Assembly: GCA_009926065.1 (NCBI GenBank)
Contig: RFPP01000006.1
Location: forward strand, 1 to 64,000
Reading direction: 5' to 3'
DNA length: 64,000 nt
DNA from: Flavobacteriaceae bacterium
Lineage (GTDB): Bacteria > Bacteroidota > Bacteroidia > Flavobacteriales > Flavobacteriaceae
The notes below the pieces were generated by a model. It did no database searches and was not told the DNA's origin. It saw nothing but the letters and a program-made list of their open reading frames with translations. Position numbers and translations under genes: made by a program. Every line of letters begins with the position of its first letter. The first letter of the stretch is position 1. Positions 43,100 through 51,775 of this stretch are shown one piece after another.

Positions 43100-45490
43100 A
43101 TGAAACGTACCATTAAAAAAGTTGCAGTTATAGGTTCCGGTATTATGGGATCGGGAATTGCATGTCATTTTGCCAATATCGGAGTTGAAGTTTTACTATT
43201 AGATATTATACCAAATCAATTGACAAGTGACGAAGAAAAAAAGGGATTAACATTAGAAAGTAAGATCGTTAGAAATAGATTGGTTAATGAGCATTTAGCC
43301 AATTCATTAAAATCGAAACCTTCCCCTATTTACAATCAAAAATTTGCTAGTAGAATTACCACAGGAAACACCACCGACGATTTGGTTAAAATTGCCAATG
43401 TAGATTGGATTATTGAAGTGGTTGTTGAGCGTTTGGATGTCAAGAAATTAGTATTTGAACAAATAGAAAAATACCGCAAACCAGGAACTTTGGTAACATC
43501 AAATACTTCAGGAATTCCGATTCACTTTATGAGTGAAGGAAGAAGTGAAGATTTTCAGAAGCACTTTTGTGGAACCCACTTTTTTAATCCAGCAAGATAT
43601 TTAAAATTATTTGAGATTATTCCAGGGCCGCAAACCTCCCCTGAAATAATTGATTTTCTTACAATATACGGAGAGAAATTTTTAGGAAAAACTTCGGTTG
43701 TTGCCAAAGATACTCCCGCATTTATAGGTAATCGAATTGGTATTTTTGGAATTCAGAGTTTATTTCACTTAGTCAAAGAATTAGGTTTAACTATTGAAGA
43801 AGTTGATAAATTAACAGGTCCAGTTATTGGAAGACCTAAATCGGCGACTTTTAGAACGGTTGATGTAGTTGGATTAGACACTTTAGTACATGTGGCCAAC
43901 GGAATTTATGAAAACTGTCCTAATGACGAAAAACACGATTTGTTTCAATTACCCAATTTTATAAAAAAAATGATGGAAAACAATTGGCTTGGAAGCAAAA
44001 CTGGTCAAGGTTTTTATAAAAAAGAAGGTCGAGATATTTTATCATTGAATTTAAATACATTAGAATATAGAGCCGCAAAAAAAGCATCATTTGCAACGCT
44101 CGAATTAACAAAAACGATAGCAAAACCTATTGATCGTTTCAAAATATTGGTAACCGGAAAAGACAAAGCTGGAGAATTTTATAGAAAGAGTTTTGCTTCT
44201 ATGTTTGCTTATGTTTCCAATAGAATTCCAGAAATAGCTGATGAATTGTACAAAATTGACGATGCGATGAAAGCTGGTTTTGGTTGGGAAAATGGTCCGT
44301 TCGAAATTTGGGATGCCATTGGTGTTGAAAAAGGAATCGAAATCATGAAAACGGAAGGCTTAGAACCTAATTCTTGGGTGAATGATATGTTGGCTTCTGG
44401 AAATTCGAGTTTTTATACCGTAAAAGAAGGTGCAACCTATTATTATTCGATTCCAAATAAAACACAAACGAAAGCTCTAGGTCAGGATGCCTTTATTATC
44501 TTAAACAATATTCGCGAAAGCAAAAAGGTATGGAGTAATAGCGGAGCAATTATTCAAGATTTAGGAGATGGAATTTTGAATTTAGAATTCCAATCGAAAA
44601 TGAACACCATTGGAGGCGACGTTTTACAGGCCATCAACAAAGCTATTGATTTATCAGAAAAAGAATATCAAGGATTGGTTATTGGAAACCAAGCAGCAAA
44701 TTTCAGTGTGGGTGCAAATATCGGAATGATATTTATGATGGCTGTAGAGCAAGAATATGACGAATTGAATATGGCTATTAAAATGTTCCAAGACACAATG
44801 ATGCGTGTTCGATATTCTGGAATTCCAGTAATTGTTGCTCCACACGGAATGACACTGGGAGGAGGTTGCGAAATGAGCATGCACGCTGATAAAGTAGTTG
44901 CTGCGGCAGAAACGTATATTGGATTAGTAGAATTTGGAGTTGGTGTAATTCCAGGTGGTGGAGGTTCGAAGGAAATGACCTTACGAGCTTCTGATTTATT
45001 TCGAAAAAATGACGTTGAATTGAATGTATTACAAGAATATTTCTTGACTGTTGCAATGGCAAAAGTTTCTACTTCAGCTTATGAAGCCTACGATTTGGGT
45101 ATTTTACAACATGGGAAAGACGTTGTAATAGTAAATAAAGACCGCCAAATTGCTGAAGCTAAAAAACATGCATTATTAATGGCAGAGGCAGGATACACTC
45201 AACCTATTCGCCGAAACGATGTGAAAGTTTTAGGAAAACAAGCGTTGGGAATGTTCTTAGTTGGAACTGATCAAATGGAAGCTGGAAAATACATTTCAGA
45301 ACATGACAAGAAAATCGCAAATAAACTGGCTTATGTTATGGCGGGAGGAGATTTATCAGAACCTACATTGGTATCAGAACAATATTTATTAGACATAGAA
45401 AGAGAAGCTTTTTTGAGTTTATGTACCGAAAGAAAAACCTTGGAAAGAATACAATTTATGTTAACTAAGGGGAAACCGCTTCGCAATTAA
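43100..45490 (+). CDS. fadB: 3-hydroxyacyl-CoA dehydrogenase / enoyl-CoA hydratase fusion
   Basis: Catalyses hydration of enoyl-CoA and NAD-dependent oxidation of 3-hydroxyacyl-CoA in beta-oxidation. The 796-aa protein has the dehydrogenase first (KVAVIGSGIMGSGIACHFA at the N-terminus; CGTHFFNPARYLKLFEIIPGP with the catalytic His; then a second 3HCDH_C repeat). The hydratase/crotonase domain is at about 480-680 (IGNQAANFSVGANIGM, PHGMTLGGGCEMSMHAD, GLVEFGVGVIPGGGGSKEM). This order is reversed compared with E. coli FadB. The next gene, thiolase, supplies the last step. Confidence 0.95.
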   Translation: MKRTIKKVAVIGSGIMGSGIACHFANIGVEVLLLDIIPNQLTSDEEKKGLTLESKIVRNRLVNEHLANSLKSKPSPIYNQKFASRITTGNTTDDLVKIANVDWIIEVVVERLDVKKLVFEQIEKYRKPGTLVTSNTSGIPIHFMSEGRSEDFQKHFCGTHFFNPARYLKLFEIIPGPQTSPEIIDFLTIYGEKFLGKTSVVAKDTPAFIGNRIGIFGIQSLFHLVKELGLTIEEVDKLTGPVIGRPKSATFRTVDVVGLDTLVHVANGIYENCPNDEKHDLFQLPNFIKKMMENNWLGSKTGQGFYKKEGRDILSLNLNTLEYRAAKKASFATLELTKTIAKPIDRFKILVTGKDKAGEFYRKSFASMFAYVSNRIPEIADELYKIDDAMKAGFGWENGPFEIWDAIGVEKGIEIMKTEGLEPNSWVNDMLASGNSSFYTVKEGATYYYSIPNKTQTKALGQDAFIILNNIRESKKVWSNSGAIIQDLGDGILNLEFQSKMNTIGGDVLQAINKAIDLSEKEYQGLVIGNQAANFSVGANIGMIFMMAVEQEYDELNMAIKMFQDTMMRVRYSGIPVIVAPHGMTLGGGCEMSMHADKVVAAAETYIGLVEFGVGVIPGGGGSKEMTLRASDLFRKNDVELNVLQEYFLTVAMAKVSTSAYEAYDLGILQHGKDVVIVNKDRQIAEAKKHALLMAEAGYTQPIRRNDVKVLGKQALGMFLVGTDQMEAGKYISEHDKKIANKLAYVMAGGDLSEPTLVSEQYLLDIEREAFLSLCTERKTLERIQFMLTKGKPLRN

Positions 45491-45519
45491 TTATAAATTA
45501 TGAATTATAAATAATAAAA

Positions 45520-45588
45520 GATAATAGACGGAAGATGATAGAAAAATTCGAAGTAAAATTTTATCAATCTATTATCTCATTGTCTATC
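45520..45588. repeat. Miniature inverted GATAATAGA-type repeat, no gene inside
   Basis: GATAATAGACGGAAGATGATAG (left) and CAATCTATTATCTCATTGTCTATC (right) are built of the same word in opposite orientation, about 23 nt apart. The same words bracket the four-helix-bundle gene one gene downstream. It fills the 116-nt fadB-thiolase gap. Confidence 0.6.
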
Positions 45589-45600
45589 AAAAAAAAAAAA
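45589..45600 (+). repeat. Poly-A tract (12 A) before the thiolase start
   Basis: Twelve consecutive A residues end 6 nt before the thiolase ATG at 45607. The tract may favour initiation in an organism without strong Shine-Dalgarno use, and it is a possible slippage site. Confidence 0.8.
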
Positions 45601-45606
45601 GAAATT

Positions 45607-46788
45607 ATGAAAACAGCCTATATTGTAAAAGCTTACAGAACTGCCGTTGGTAAAGCACCAAAAGGCCTATTTAGATTCAAGCGACCTGATGAATTGGCGG
45701 CGGAAACAATCCAGTTTATGATGAATGAATTACCCGATTTCGACAAAAAACGCATCGATGACGTAATGGTTGGAAATGCCATGCCAGAAGCAGAACAAGG
45801 TTTGAATATGGGACGATTGATTTCATTAATGGGATTAAAAATCGAGGATGTTCCTGGAGTAACAGTTAATAGATATTGTGCTTCAGGATTAGAAACTATA
45901 GGAATGGCAACGGCTAAAATTCAATCAGGAATGGCCGATTGTATAATTGCTGGAGGTGCGGAAAGTATGAGTTTTATTCCTATGGGTGGTTATAAACCAA
46001 CCCCTGATTATGCAGCAGCAAAAGCCGGAAATGAAGATTACTATTGGGGAATGGGTTTAACTGCAGAAGCGGTTGCCCGACAATATAACATTTCAAGAAT
46101 AGACCAAGATGAATTTGCTTATAATTCACACATGAAAGCTTTGAAAGCACAATCGGAAGGAAAATTTGACAAACAGATTGTACCAATTACGATTGAGCAA
46201 ACCTTCATCAATGAAAATGGTAAAAAAGAAACCAAATCCTATTTAGTTAATAAAGATGAAGGTCCACGAGCAGGAACTTCCGTAGAAGCTTTGGCAGGAT
46301 TACGAGCAGTTTTTGCAGCTGACGGAAGTGTAACTGCTGGAAATTCTTCCCAAATGAGTGACGGAGCGGCATTTATATTAATAATGAGTGAAGAAATGGT
46401 TAAAGAACTCAACCTCACTCCTATTGCAAGATTAGTCAATTTTGCTTCCGCTGGTGTAGAACCAAGAATTATGGGAATTGGGCCAGTAAAAGCCATTCCA
46501 AAAGCATTAAAACAAGCAGGATTGCAATTAAAAGATATCGATTTAATCGAATTGAATGAAGCATTTGCCTCACAATCATTGGCTGTAATTCGTGAATTGG
46601 ATTTAAATCCAGAAATAGTAAATGTTAATGGAGGAGCAATTGCATTGGGGCATCCACTAGGTTGTACAGGAGCAAAATTATCAGTTCAATTGTTTGACGA
46701 AATGAAATTACGAGGGAGTAAATACGGGTTAGTGAGTATGTGTGTTGGAACTGGTCAGGGAAGTGCGGGGGTTTTTGAGTTGTTGTAG
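45607..46788 (+). CDS. fadA: Acetyl-CoA C-acyltransferase (3-ketoacyl-CoA thiolase)
   Basis: Cleaves 3-ketoacyl-CoA with CoA to acetyl-CoA, the last beta-oxidation step. Starting at 45607 (MKTAYIVKAYRTAVGKAPKG) gives 393 aa, the normal length. The acyl-accepting Cys is C91 in VNRYCASGLETIGMA. The catalytic His is in NVNGGAIALGHPLGCTGA and the second Cys is in SMCVGTGQGSAGVFELL. The track's longer start translates the repeat and poly-A tract and is rejected. A 116-nt gap separates it from fadB. Confidence 0.96.
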   Translation: MKTAYIVKAYRTAVGKAPKGLFRFKRPDELAAETIQFMMNELPDFDKKRIDDVMVGNAMPEAEQGLNMGRLISLMGLKIEDVPGVTVNRYCASGLETIGMATAKIQSGMADCIIAGGAESMSFIPMGGYKPTPDYAAAKAGNEDYYWGMGLTAEAVARQYNISRIDQDEFAYNSHMKALKAQSEGKFDKQIVPITIEQTFINENGKKETKSYLVNKDEGPRAGTSVEALAGLRAVFAADGSVTAGNSSQMSDGAAFILIMSEEMVKELNLTPIARLVNFASAGVEPRIMGIGPVKAIPKALKQAGLQLKDIDLIELNEAFASQSLAVIRELDLNPEIVNVNGGAIALGHPLGCTGAKLSVQLFDEMKLRGSKYGLVSMCVGTGQGSAGVFELL

Positions 46789-46840
46789 TAGATAATAGAT
46801 AATAGACGGATGGATAATAGACGATAGATAATAGATATTA
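46789..46840 (+). repeat. Left bracket of four-helix-bundle gene: GATAATAGA/GACG repeats
   Basis: Degenerate tandem words GATAATAGAT AATAGACGGATG GATAATAGACGATAGATAATAG begin directly after the thiolase stop. Their inverse complement occurs after the next gene. Confidence 0.75.
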
Positions 46841-46870
46841 ATAAAAATCAAAGCGATAAAAAGATAAAAT

Positions 46871-47236
46871 ATGAGCGAATTTAAAAGACATAATTTTAAG
46901 AAACTTAAAATATGGCAAATGGGAATGGAACTAGCCAAACAAATCTTAGATATTACTGATACTTATCCTAGTTCTGAAAAATTTGATCTAAAAAATCAAA
47001 TGGATAGATGTTCTATTTCAATGCCTTCGAATATTGCAGAAGGTTCGAGTAGAACTGATAAATCCTTCAGTCATTTCATTGATATTTCGTTAGGATCTTC
47101 TTATGAATTACAATCACAACTAATATTAGTAAATCATAGAAAATATATCACCGACGATTTCTCAAGTTTAATTGAAATTAAAATAGAGGAGTTTCAAAAG
47201 GCAACGATGTCAATTCAAAACACATTAAATAAATAA
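46871..47236 (+). CDS. Four-helix-bundle protein (S23/IVP family)
   Basis: A 121-aa helical protein of the family first seen in 23S rRNA intervening sequences, structurally related to the DGR accessory protein Avd. Family marks: KLKIWQMGMELAKQILDITDTYPSSEKFDLKNQMDRCSISMPSNIAEGSSR, then FIDISLGSSYELQSQLIL. The core SIxSNIAEG motif is intact. No reverse transcriptase or rRNA is nearby. It splits thiolase from acyl-CoA dehydrogenase in the beta-oxidation operon and is bracketed by inverted repeats, suggesting later insertion. Function unknown. Confidence 0.92.
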   Translation: MSEFKRHNFKKLKIWQMGMELAKQILDITDTYPSSEKFDLKNQMDRCSISMPSNIAEGSSRTDKSFSHFIDISLGSSYELQSQLILVNHRKYITDDFSSLIEIKIEEFQKATMSIQNTLNK

Positions 47237-47258
47237 AATAATATTAAATCAAGATAAG

Positions 47259-47286
47259 GCGTCTAACATCTATTCGTCTATAATCT
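47259..47286 (-). repeat. Right bracket of four-helix-bundle gene (inverted)
   Basis: GGCGTCTAACATCTATTCGTCTATAATC. The minus strand reads GATTATAGACGAATAGATG…, matching the left bracket GATAATAGACGATAGAT with small differences. Confidence 0.75.
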
Positions 47287-47301
47287 TTAATCTGCAAAAT
47301 A

Positions 47302-49092
47302 ATGGATATTAAAACACGAGGAGGTCAATTCCTAGTAAAAGAGACAAAATGTGAAGATGTTTTCACGCCCGAAGACTTCAATGAAGAGCAACTGATGATG
47401 CGTGATTCAGTTAGAGAATTTGTAGACAAAGAGATTTGGCCTTACAAAGATAGATTTGAAAACAAAGATTTCGCCTTAACTGAGGAAACGATGAAAAAAG
47501 CGGGAGATCTTGGATTTCTTAGTGTAGCTGTACCTGAAGCTTATGGCGGAATGGGAATGGGATTTGTAAATACAGTATTGGTTTGCGATTATATTTCGGG
47601 AGCTACAGGTTCGTTTTCAACGGCATTTGGTGCGCACACCGGAATAGGAACCATGCCAATTACGCTTTATGGAACTGAGGAGCAAAAGCAAAAATATGTT
47701 CCAAAACTCGCATCAGGAGAATGGTTTGGTGCTTATTGTTTAACAGAACCTGGGGCTGGATCGGATGCAAATTCTGGGAAAACAAAAGCAGTTTTATCAG
47801 AAGATGGAACACATTACAAAATTACAGGACAAAAAATGTGGATTTCAAATGCTGGTTTTTGTTCTTTATTTATTGTTTTTGCTCGTATCGAAGATGACAA
47901 AAACATAACTGGTTTTATTGTTGAAAACGATCCTTGTAATGGAATTTCAATGGGAGAAGAAGAACATAAGTTAGGAATTAGAGCCTCTTCTACTCGACAA
48001 GTGTTCTTTAATGAAACTAAAGTTCCAATAGAAAATATGCTATCGGAAAGAGGAAATGGTTTTAAAATTGCCATGAATGCTTTGAATGTTGGAAGAATAA
48101 AATTAGCTGCAGCTTGCTTAGACGCTCAACGAAGAGTTACAACAGGAGCTATAAAATATGCAGTTGATAGATTCCAATTCAATACTTCAATCTCTCAGTT
48201 TGGGGCAGTGAGACAAAAAATTGCTGAAATGGCTACTTCATGTTATGCTGGTGAAAGCGCAACTTATAGAGCAGCAAAAGATATAGAAGATAGAATAACT
48301 GCTCGTGAAAAAGATGGTGCCACTCATCAGGAAGCAGAATTGAAAGGAGTTGAAGAATATGCAATTGAGTGTTCTATTTTGAAAGTTGCTGTTTCTGAAG
48401 ACGTTCAAAATTGTGCTGATGAAGGAATACAGATTTTTGGCGGAATGGGATTTTCAGAGGATACTCCTATGGAAAGTGCATGGAGAGACGCCAGAATTGC
48501 ACGTATTTATGAAGGTACCAACGAAATCAATAGAATGCTTTCAGTTGGAATGCTAATTAAAAAAGCAATGAAAGGCCACGTTGATTTATTAGGACCTGCT
48601 TCTCAAGTTCAGGAAGAATTAATGGGAATTCCATCATTTGAAACATCAGATTATTCTGAATTATTTGCTGAAGAAAAAGAGATGATTGGAAAAATAAAAA
48701 AGGCCTTTTTAATGGTTGCAGGTGGTGCAGTTCAAAAATACGGTCCGGATTTAGAAGGACACCAACAATTATTAATGGCTGCTGCCGACATGCTTATTGA
48801 AATTTACATGGCAGAAAGTACGATTCTTAGAACAGAGAAAATTGCTAAAAATAATGGAGAAGAAAAAGTTCAAGAACAAATTGCAATGGCAAAACTTTAC
48901 TTGTATAAAGCAGTAGATATCATTAATTTAAGAGGTAAAGAGAGTATAATTTCATTTGCAGAGGGTGACGAACAACGAATGATGTTAATGGGATTACGTA
49001 GATATACAAAATATACAAATATGCCAAATATAGTAGCTTTAAGAGAAATAATCACTTCAAAATTAGTTGACAAAAACGAATATTGTTTTTAA
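47302..49092 (+). CDS. Acyl-CoA dehydrogenase (large, VLCAD-like)
   Basis: FAD enzyme catalysing the first oxidation of acyl-CoA in beta-oxidation. The 596-aa protein has the usual N-terminal helical domain, GAYCLTEPGAGSDANSGKTKA and MWISNAGFCSLFIVFARI for FAD and substrate binding, and the catalytic Glu in ARIYEGTNEINRMLSVGMLIKKAM. About 200 additional C-terminal helical residues resemble VLCAD/ACAD9 enzymes, which favour long chains. Probably belongs to the marR-fadB-fadA operon despite the inserted gene. An electron-transfer flavoprotein is not in the window. Confidence 0.95.
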   Translation: MDIKTRGGQFLVKETKCEDVFTPEDFNEEQLMMRDSVREFVDKEIWPYKDRFENKDFALTEETMKKAGDLGFLSVAVPEAYGGMGMGFVNTVLVCDYISGATGSFSTAFGAHTGIGTMPITLYGTEEQKQKYVPKLASGEWFGAYCLTEPGAGSDANSGKTKAVLSEDGTHYKITGQKMWISNAGFCSLFIVFARIEDDKNITGFIVENDPCNGISMGEEEHKLGIRASSTRQVFFNETKVPIENMLSERGNGFKIAMNALNVGRIKLAAACLDAQRRVTTGAIKYAVDRFQFNTSISQFGAVRQKIAEMATSCYAGESATYRAAKDIEDRITAREKDGATHQEAELKGVEEYAIECSILKVAVSEDVQNCADEGIQIFGGMGFSEDTPMESAWRDARIARIYEGTNEINRMLSVGMLIKKAMKGHVDLLGPASQVQEELMGIPSFETSDYSELFAEEKEMIGKIKKAFLMVAGGAVQKYGPDLEGHQQLLMAAADMLIEIYMAESTILRTEKIAKNNGEEKVQEQIAMAKLYLYKAVDIINLRGKESIISFAEGDEQRMMLMGLRRYTKYTNMPNIVALREIITSKLVDKNEYCF

Positions 49093-49125
49093 AAATAAAA
49101 ACACTTAAAATGTTGGTTTAGGTGG

Positions 49126-49173
49126 AAAAGTCACTATGTATTTATTTACAAAGTGACTTTTTTTTGTTTGAAT
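49126..49173 (+). terminator. Terminator of the beta-oxidation operon
   Basis: AAAGTCACTATGT … ACAAAGTGACTTT stem and a T run, 35 nt after the acyl-CoA dehydrogenase stop. Confidence 0.8.
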
Positions 49174-49244
49174 TAAAATTAAATTTGTTTAAAGGAAACC
49201 TGGAATAATTAATAATTAGTAATTTTATAAATTAATTTAAAAAC

Positions 49245-49772
49245 ATGAAAAAAATATTAGTTTCTATCGTAATCATAATTGCAGTAATAGTAGGCTGTAA
49301 AACGAACTCTTCAAAAGGAGTTGCCTCAAAACTGAATGTAATATTTGAGCCAAAAAGTAGTAGTAATGTTCAAGGAACAGGCTTTTTTACAGAAAAAAAT
49401 AATCAAGTTACTTTTACCGCTAAATTTTCAGGTTTAAAACCAGGTATTCACGCCATACATATTCATGAAAAATCCGATTGTAGTGCTGCAGACGGGAGTT
49501 CTGCCGGTGGACATTGGAATCCAACTTTCAAAAAACATGGAAAGTTAGGTGAAGGAGATGCACATAAAGGGGATATTGGTAATTTTACGGCAGATGATTT
49601 AGGTAATGGAAGCATTACATTCAATACTAACGAATGGTGTATCGGATGTGAAGATAAAACTAAAGACATACTAGGAAAAAGCTTAATAGTTCATCAAGGT
49701 GCCGACGATTACGTTTCACAACCAGCAGGAAATTCAGGTGCTAGAGTAGCATGTTCAGCAATTATCAAATAA
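49245..49772 (+). CDS. sodC: Cu/Zn superoxide dismutase, lipoprotein
   Basis: Envelope superoxide dismutase. The N-terminus is a lipoprotein signal (SIVIIIAVIVGCKTNS). Copper and zinc ligands are visible in AIHIHEKSDC, GGHWNPTFKKHG, GDAHKGDIGNF and LIVHQGADDYVSQPAGNSGARVACSAI, the last including the disulfide Cys and active-site Arg. An extra Cys pair (EWCIGCEDK) is an insertion relative to E. coli SodC. 175 aa. Monocistronic. Confidence 0.95.
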   Translation: MKKILVSIVIIIAVIVGCKTNSSKGVASKLNVIFEPKSSSNVQGTGFFTEKNNQVTFTAKFSGLKPGIHAIHIHEKSDCSAADGSSAGGHWNPTFKKHGKLGEGDAHKGDIGNFTADDLGNGSITFNTNEWCIGCEDKTKDILGKSLIVHQGADDYVSQPAGNSGARVACSAIIK

Positions 49773-49815
49773 AAATTAAATTTCTATAAATATTATTTTT
49801 GATATCTTAAATATA

Positions 49816-49823
49816 TAAATTTG
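49816..49823 (+). promoter_or_regulatory. Promoter of the LETM1-related gene (TAAATTTG)
   Basis: A perfect TAnnTTTG match 16 nt upstream of the start codon. Confidence 0.45.
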
Positions 49824-49839
49824 TTGATATAAATTTCAA

Positions 49840-51039
49840 ATGATAAACGCATCTGCTCCAGGCTGGATTGATAAATTTTTTTCTGATCAAAAGTCGATAA
49901 CAAACCCTGTTATTGAAAGTTCATATGTGTATTATAAAAAAACAAGAAATACTGGTTTTATATACGGGTATATTGTTTCGCTAGATACAGAAATTAATAT
50001 AAATACCTCTAAATGGACAGAAGATGAAATTTCAAAAGTTGCCTTATTAAATTCTTTATTTGGAGTTTATAAAATTAAAACTGAAGATATAAATTCTGAT
50101 AATTTTATTGAAAAAATAGTTTCTTTTTATAATGAAATGCACCCTCAGGGTTTTAATTTATTAAAGAAATTTCTTCCTAATAACCCCAAATCTATTGATT
50201 TAGAAAATATAATTGATGAGAGGATTCAAACAAATATTGATATTATCAATAAACAGTTTTCACATGTATTAACTAACGCTTTACTTTTTATAGATGTTCT
50301 TGCATTTAATTATTATTTAACTCACGGTTCAATTCCTGAAAAATATATTAAAAAAATTGAAGAAACTATTATAGGTATTGTTTCATTGGCATTAAAAATT
50401 AAATCAAATAAAAGTAACTATGACGATTTATTAATAAAGTTATTAGAGGCATCAGTTCGTTATAGTAAGTTTTCCAACATAAGTATACAAAATCTCGAGG
50501 AATTAAAATTAGACTCTTTTAGTTTAGAAATAGAAAAGTATTATCTAATTGATTTGGCTGGTATGGCTTTATGGAGTGATGAAAAAATTGAAAAAAACGA
50601 AGCTTTTTTCCTACATCATCTTGCAGAAATCATGTCGATTTCTGAGCAATTTGTTGAAGAAAGTATTCACGACACAAACGAATTTATTTCAAAATACAAA
50701 ACGGATATACCATATTTTAAATATTCTAATCCTGTAAAACATTTCTTTGATCATACTACACAAAATGTGGAAGTATTGATAAGTAGAAATAAAAATCGCC
50801 TATTTAAGGAAATCTCCGAAAGTAAAGAATTGATGATGTTACTTGCAAAATCTACAAGAAGAGATTTAGATGAAAAAGAAAAGAAAAAAATCAAAAAACA
50901 ACTATTAGATATATGCAAAACTATACCTTCACTAACGATTTTTTTGTTACCAGGCGGATCGTTATTGCTTCCTATATTAATAAAATTTATTCCTAAATTA
51001 TTGCCTTCTGCATTTAATGAAAACTTAGATGGGGAATAA
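49840..51039 (+). CDS. LETM1-related protein
   Basis: A 399-aa protein I recognise as the LETM1-related family of Flavobacteriaceae (sometimes called biofilm-associated). Most of it is helical, with a TerB-like acidic segment DLAGMALWSDEKIEKNEAFFLHHLAEIM (about 232-260). The C-terminal LETM1-like region has an amphipathic basic stretch (LDEKEKKKIKKQLLDICKTIPSL) followed by one hydrophobic segment TIFLLPGGSLLLPILIKFIPKLLP, which matches the LETM1 pattern of mitochondria. Function in bacteria is unknown. Confidence 0.8.
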   Translation: MINASAPGWIDKFFSDQKSITNPVIESSYVYYKKTRNTGFIYGYIVSLDTEININTSKWTEDEISKVALLNSLFGVYKIKTEDINSDNFIEKIVSFYNEMHPQGFNLLKKFLPNNPKSIDLENIIDERIQTNIDIINKQFSHVLTNALLFIDVLAFNYYLTHGSIPEKYIKKIEETIIGIVSLALKIKSNKSNYDDLLIKLLEASVRYSKFSNISIQNLEELKLDSFSLEIEKYYLIDLAGMALWSDEKIEKNEAFFLHHLAEIMSISEQFVEESIHDTNEFISKYKTDIPYFKYSNPVKHFFDHTTQNVEVLISRNKNRLFKEISESKELMMLLAKSTRRDLDEKEKKKIKKQLLDICKTIPSLTIFLLPGGSLLLPILIKFIPKLLPSAFNENLDGE

Positions 51040-51066
51040 AAAAACCACTTAAAAGTGGTTTTTAAT
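51040..51066. terminator. Bidirectional terminator, LETM1-related / carbonic anhydrase
   Basis: AAAAACCACTTAAAAGTGGTTTTT between converging genes. Confidence 0.85.
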
Positions 51067-51702
51067 TTATAATTTCAATTGATATACTTTATCTAAGTCT
51101 TCATTTGAACTGAAATTTACTTTTAAATCGGTTACAAAACCTGAATTCAAACCATATGTCCAACCATGTAATGTTAAATCCTGACCATTTTTCCAAGCCG
51201 ATTGTACGATAGAAGTTTTAGCTAAATCAAAAACTTGCTCTTTTACATTTAATTCAACAAATATATTGAAGCGATCATTTTCATCTTCAATTGAATCTAA
51301 ATAATCTTGATGTAAACGGTAAACATCTTTAATATGACGGATCCAGTTATCAATAATACCAATAGAATCGTTACCCATGGCCGCTTTTACACCTCCACAA
51401 CCATAATGCCCACAAACAATTACGTGTTTAACTTTTAATACATTAACAGCATAATCCAATACACTTAGCATGTTCATATCCGAATGGACTACCATGTTTG
51501 CTATATTTCTATGAACAAAAACTTCACCTGGTCTAGCTCCAATAATTTCATTTGCAGGAACTCGACTATCAGAACATCCAATCCACAATAGAGGAGGTGA
51601 TTGACCTTTAGCCAAATCTTTAAAGTAATTTGGGTCTTTTTCTAAGGCAGTTTCAACCCAAATTTTATTATTTTCAATTATTTTTTTATAAAAATCGCTC
51701 AT
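51067..51702 (-). CDS. Beta-carbonic anhydrase
   Basis: Interconverts CO2 and bicarbonate. The 211-aa clade-B-type enzyme has zinc ligands in LLWIGCSDSRVPANEI (Cys, with the Asp-Arg dyad) and VCGHYGCGGVKAAM (His, Cys). No signal peptide, so cytoplasmic. It lies 73 nt downstream of a SulP transporter gene on the same strand, a pairing known from bicarbonate-transporting SulP proteins. Confidence 0.95.
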   Translation of the reverse strand: MSDFYKKIIENNKIWVETALEKDPNYFKDLAKGQSPPLLWIGCSDSRVPANEIIGARPGEVFVHRNIANMVVHSDMNMLSVLDYAVNVLKVKHVIVCGHYGCGGVKAAMGNDSIGIIDNWIRHIKDVYRLHQDYLDSIEDENDRFNIFVELNVKEQVFDLAKTSIVQSAWKNGQDLTLHGWTYGLNSGFVTDLKVNFSSNEDLDKVYQLKL

Positions 51703-51775
51703 TTTCTTATTTTTTTAAAATTATTTATTTTCAAATCATTATAAAATAAAATAAATACATGTTAGTAAATTTACT

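Noticed and set aside
45535-45606. 24-residue N-terminal extension of thiolase
   Set aside because: It translates the inverted repeat and a poly-A tract; the family N-terminus starts at 45607.
46871-47236. Diversity-generating retroelement (Avd-like four-helix-bundle protein)
   Set aside because: No reverse transcriptase, template repeat or variable-repeat target gene is present nearby; the protein is an ordinary S23-type member.
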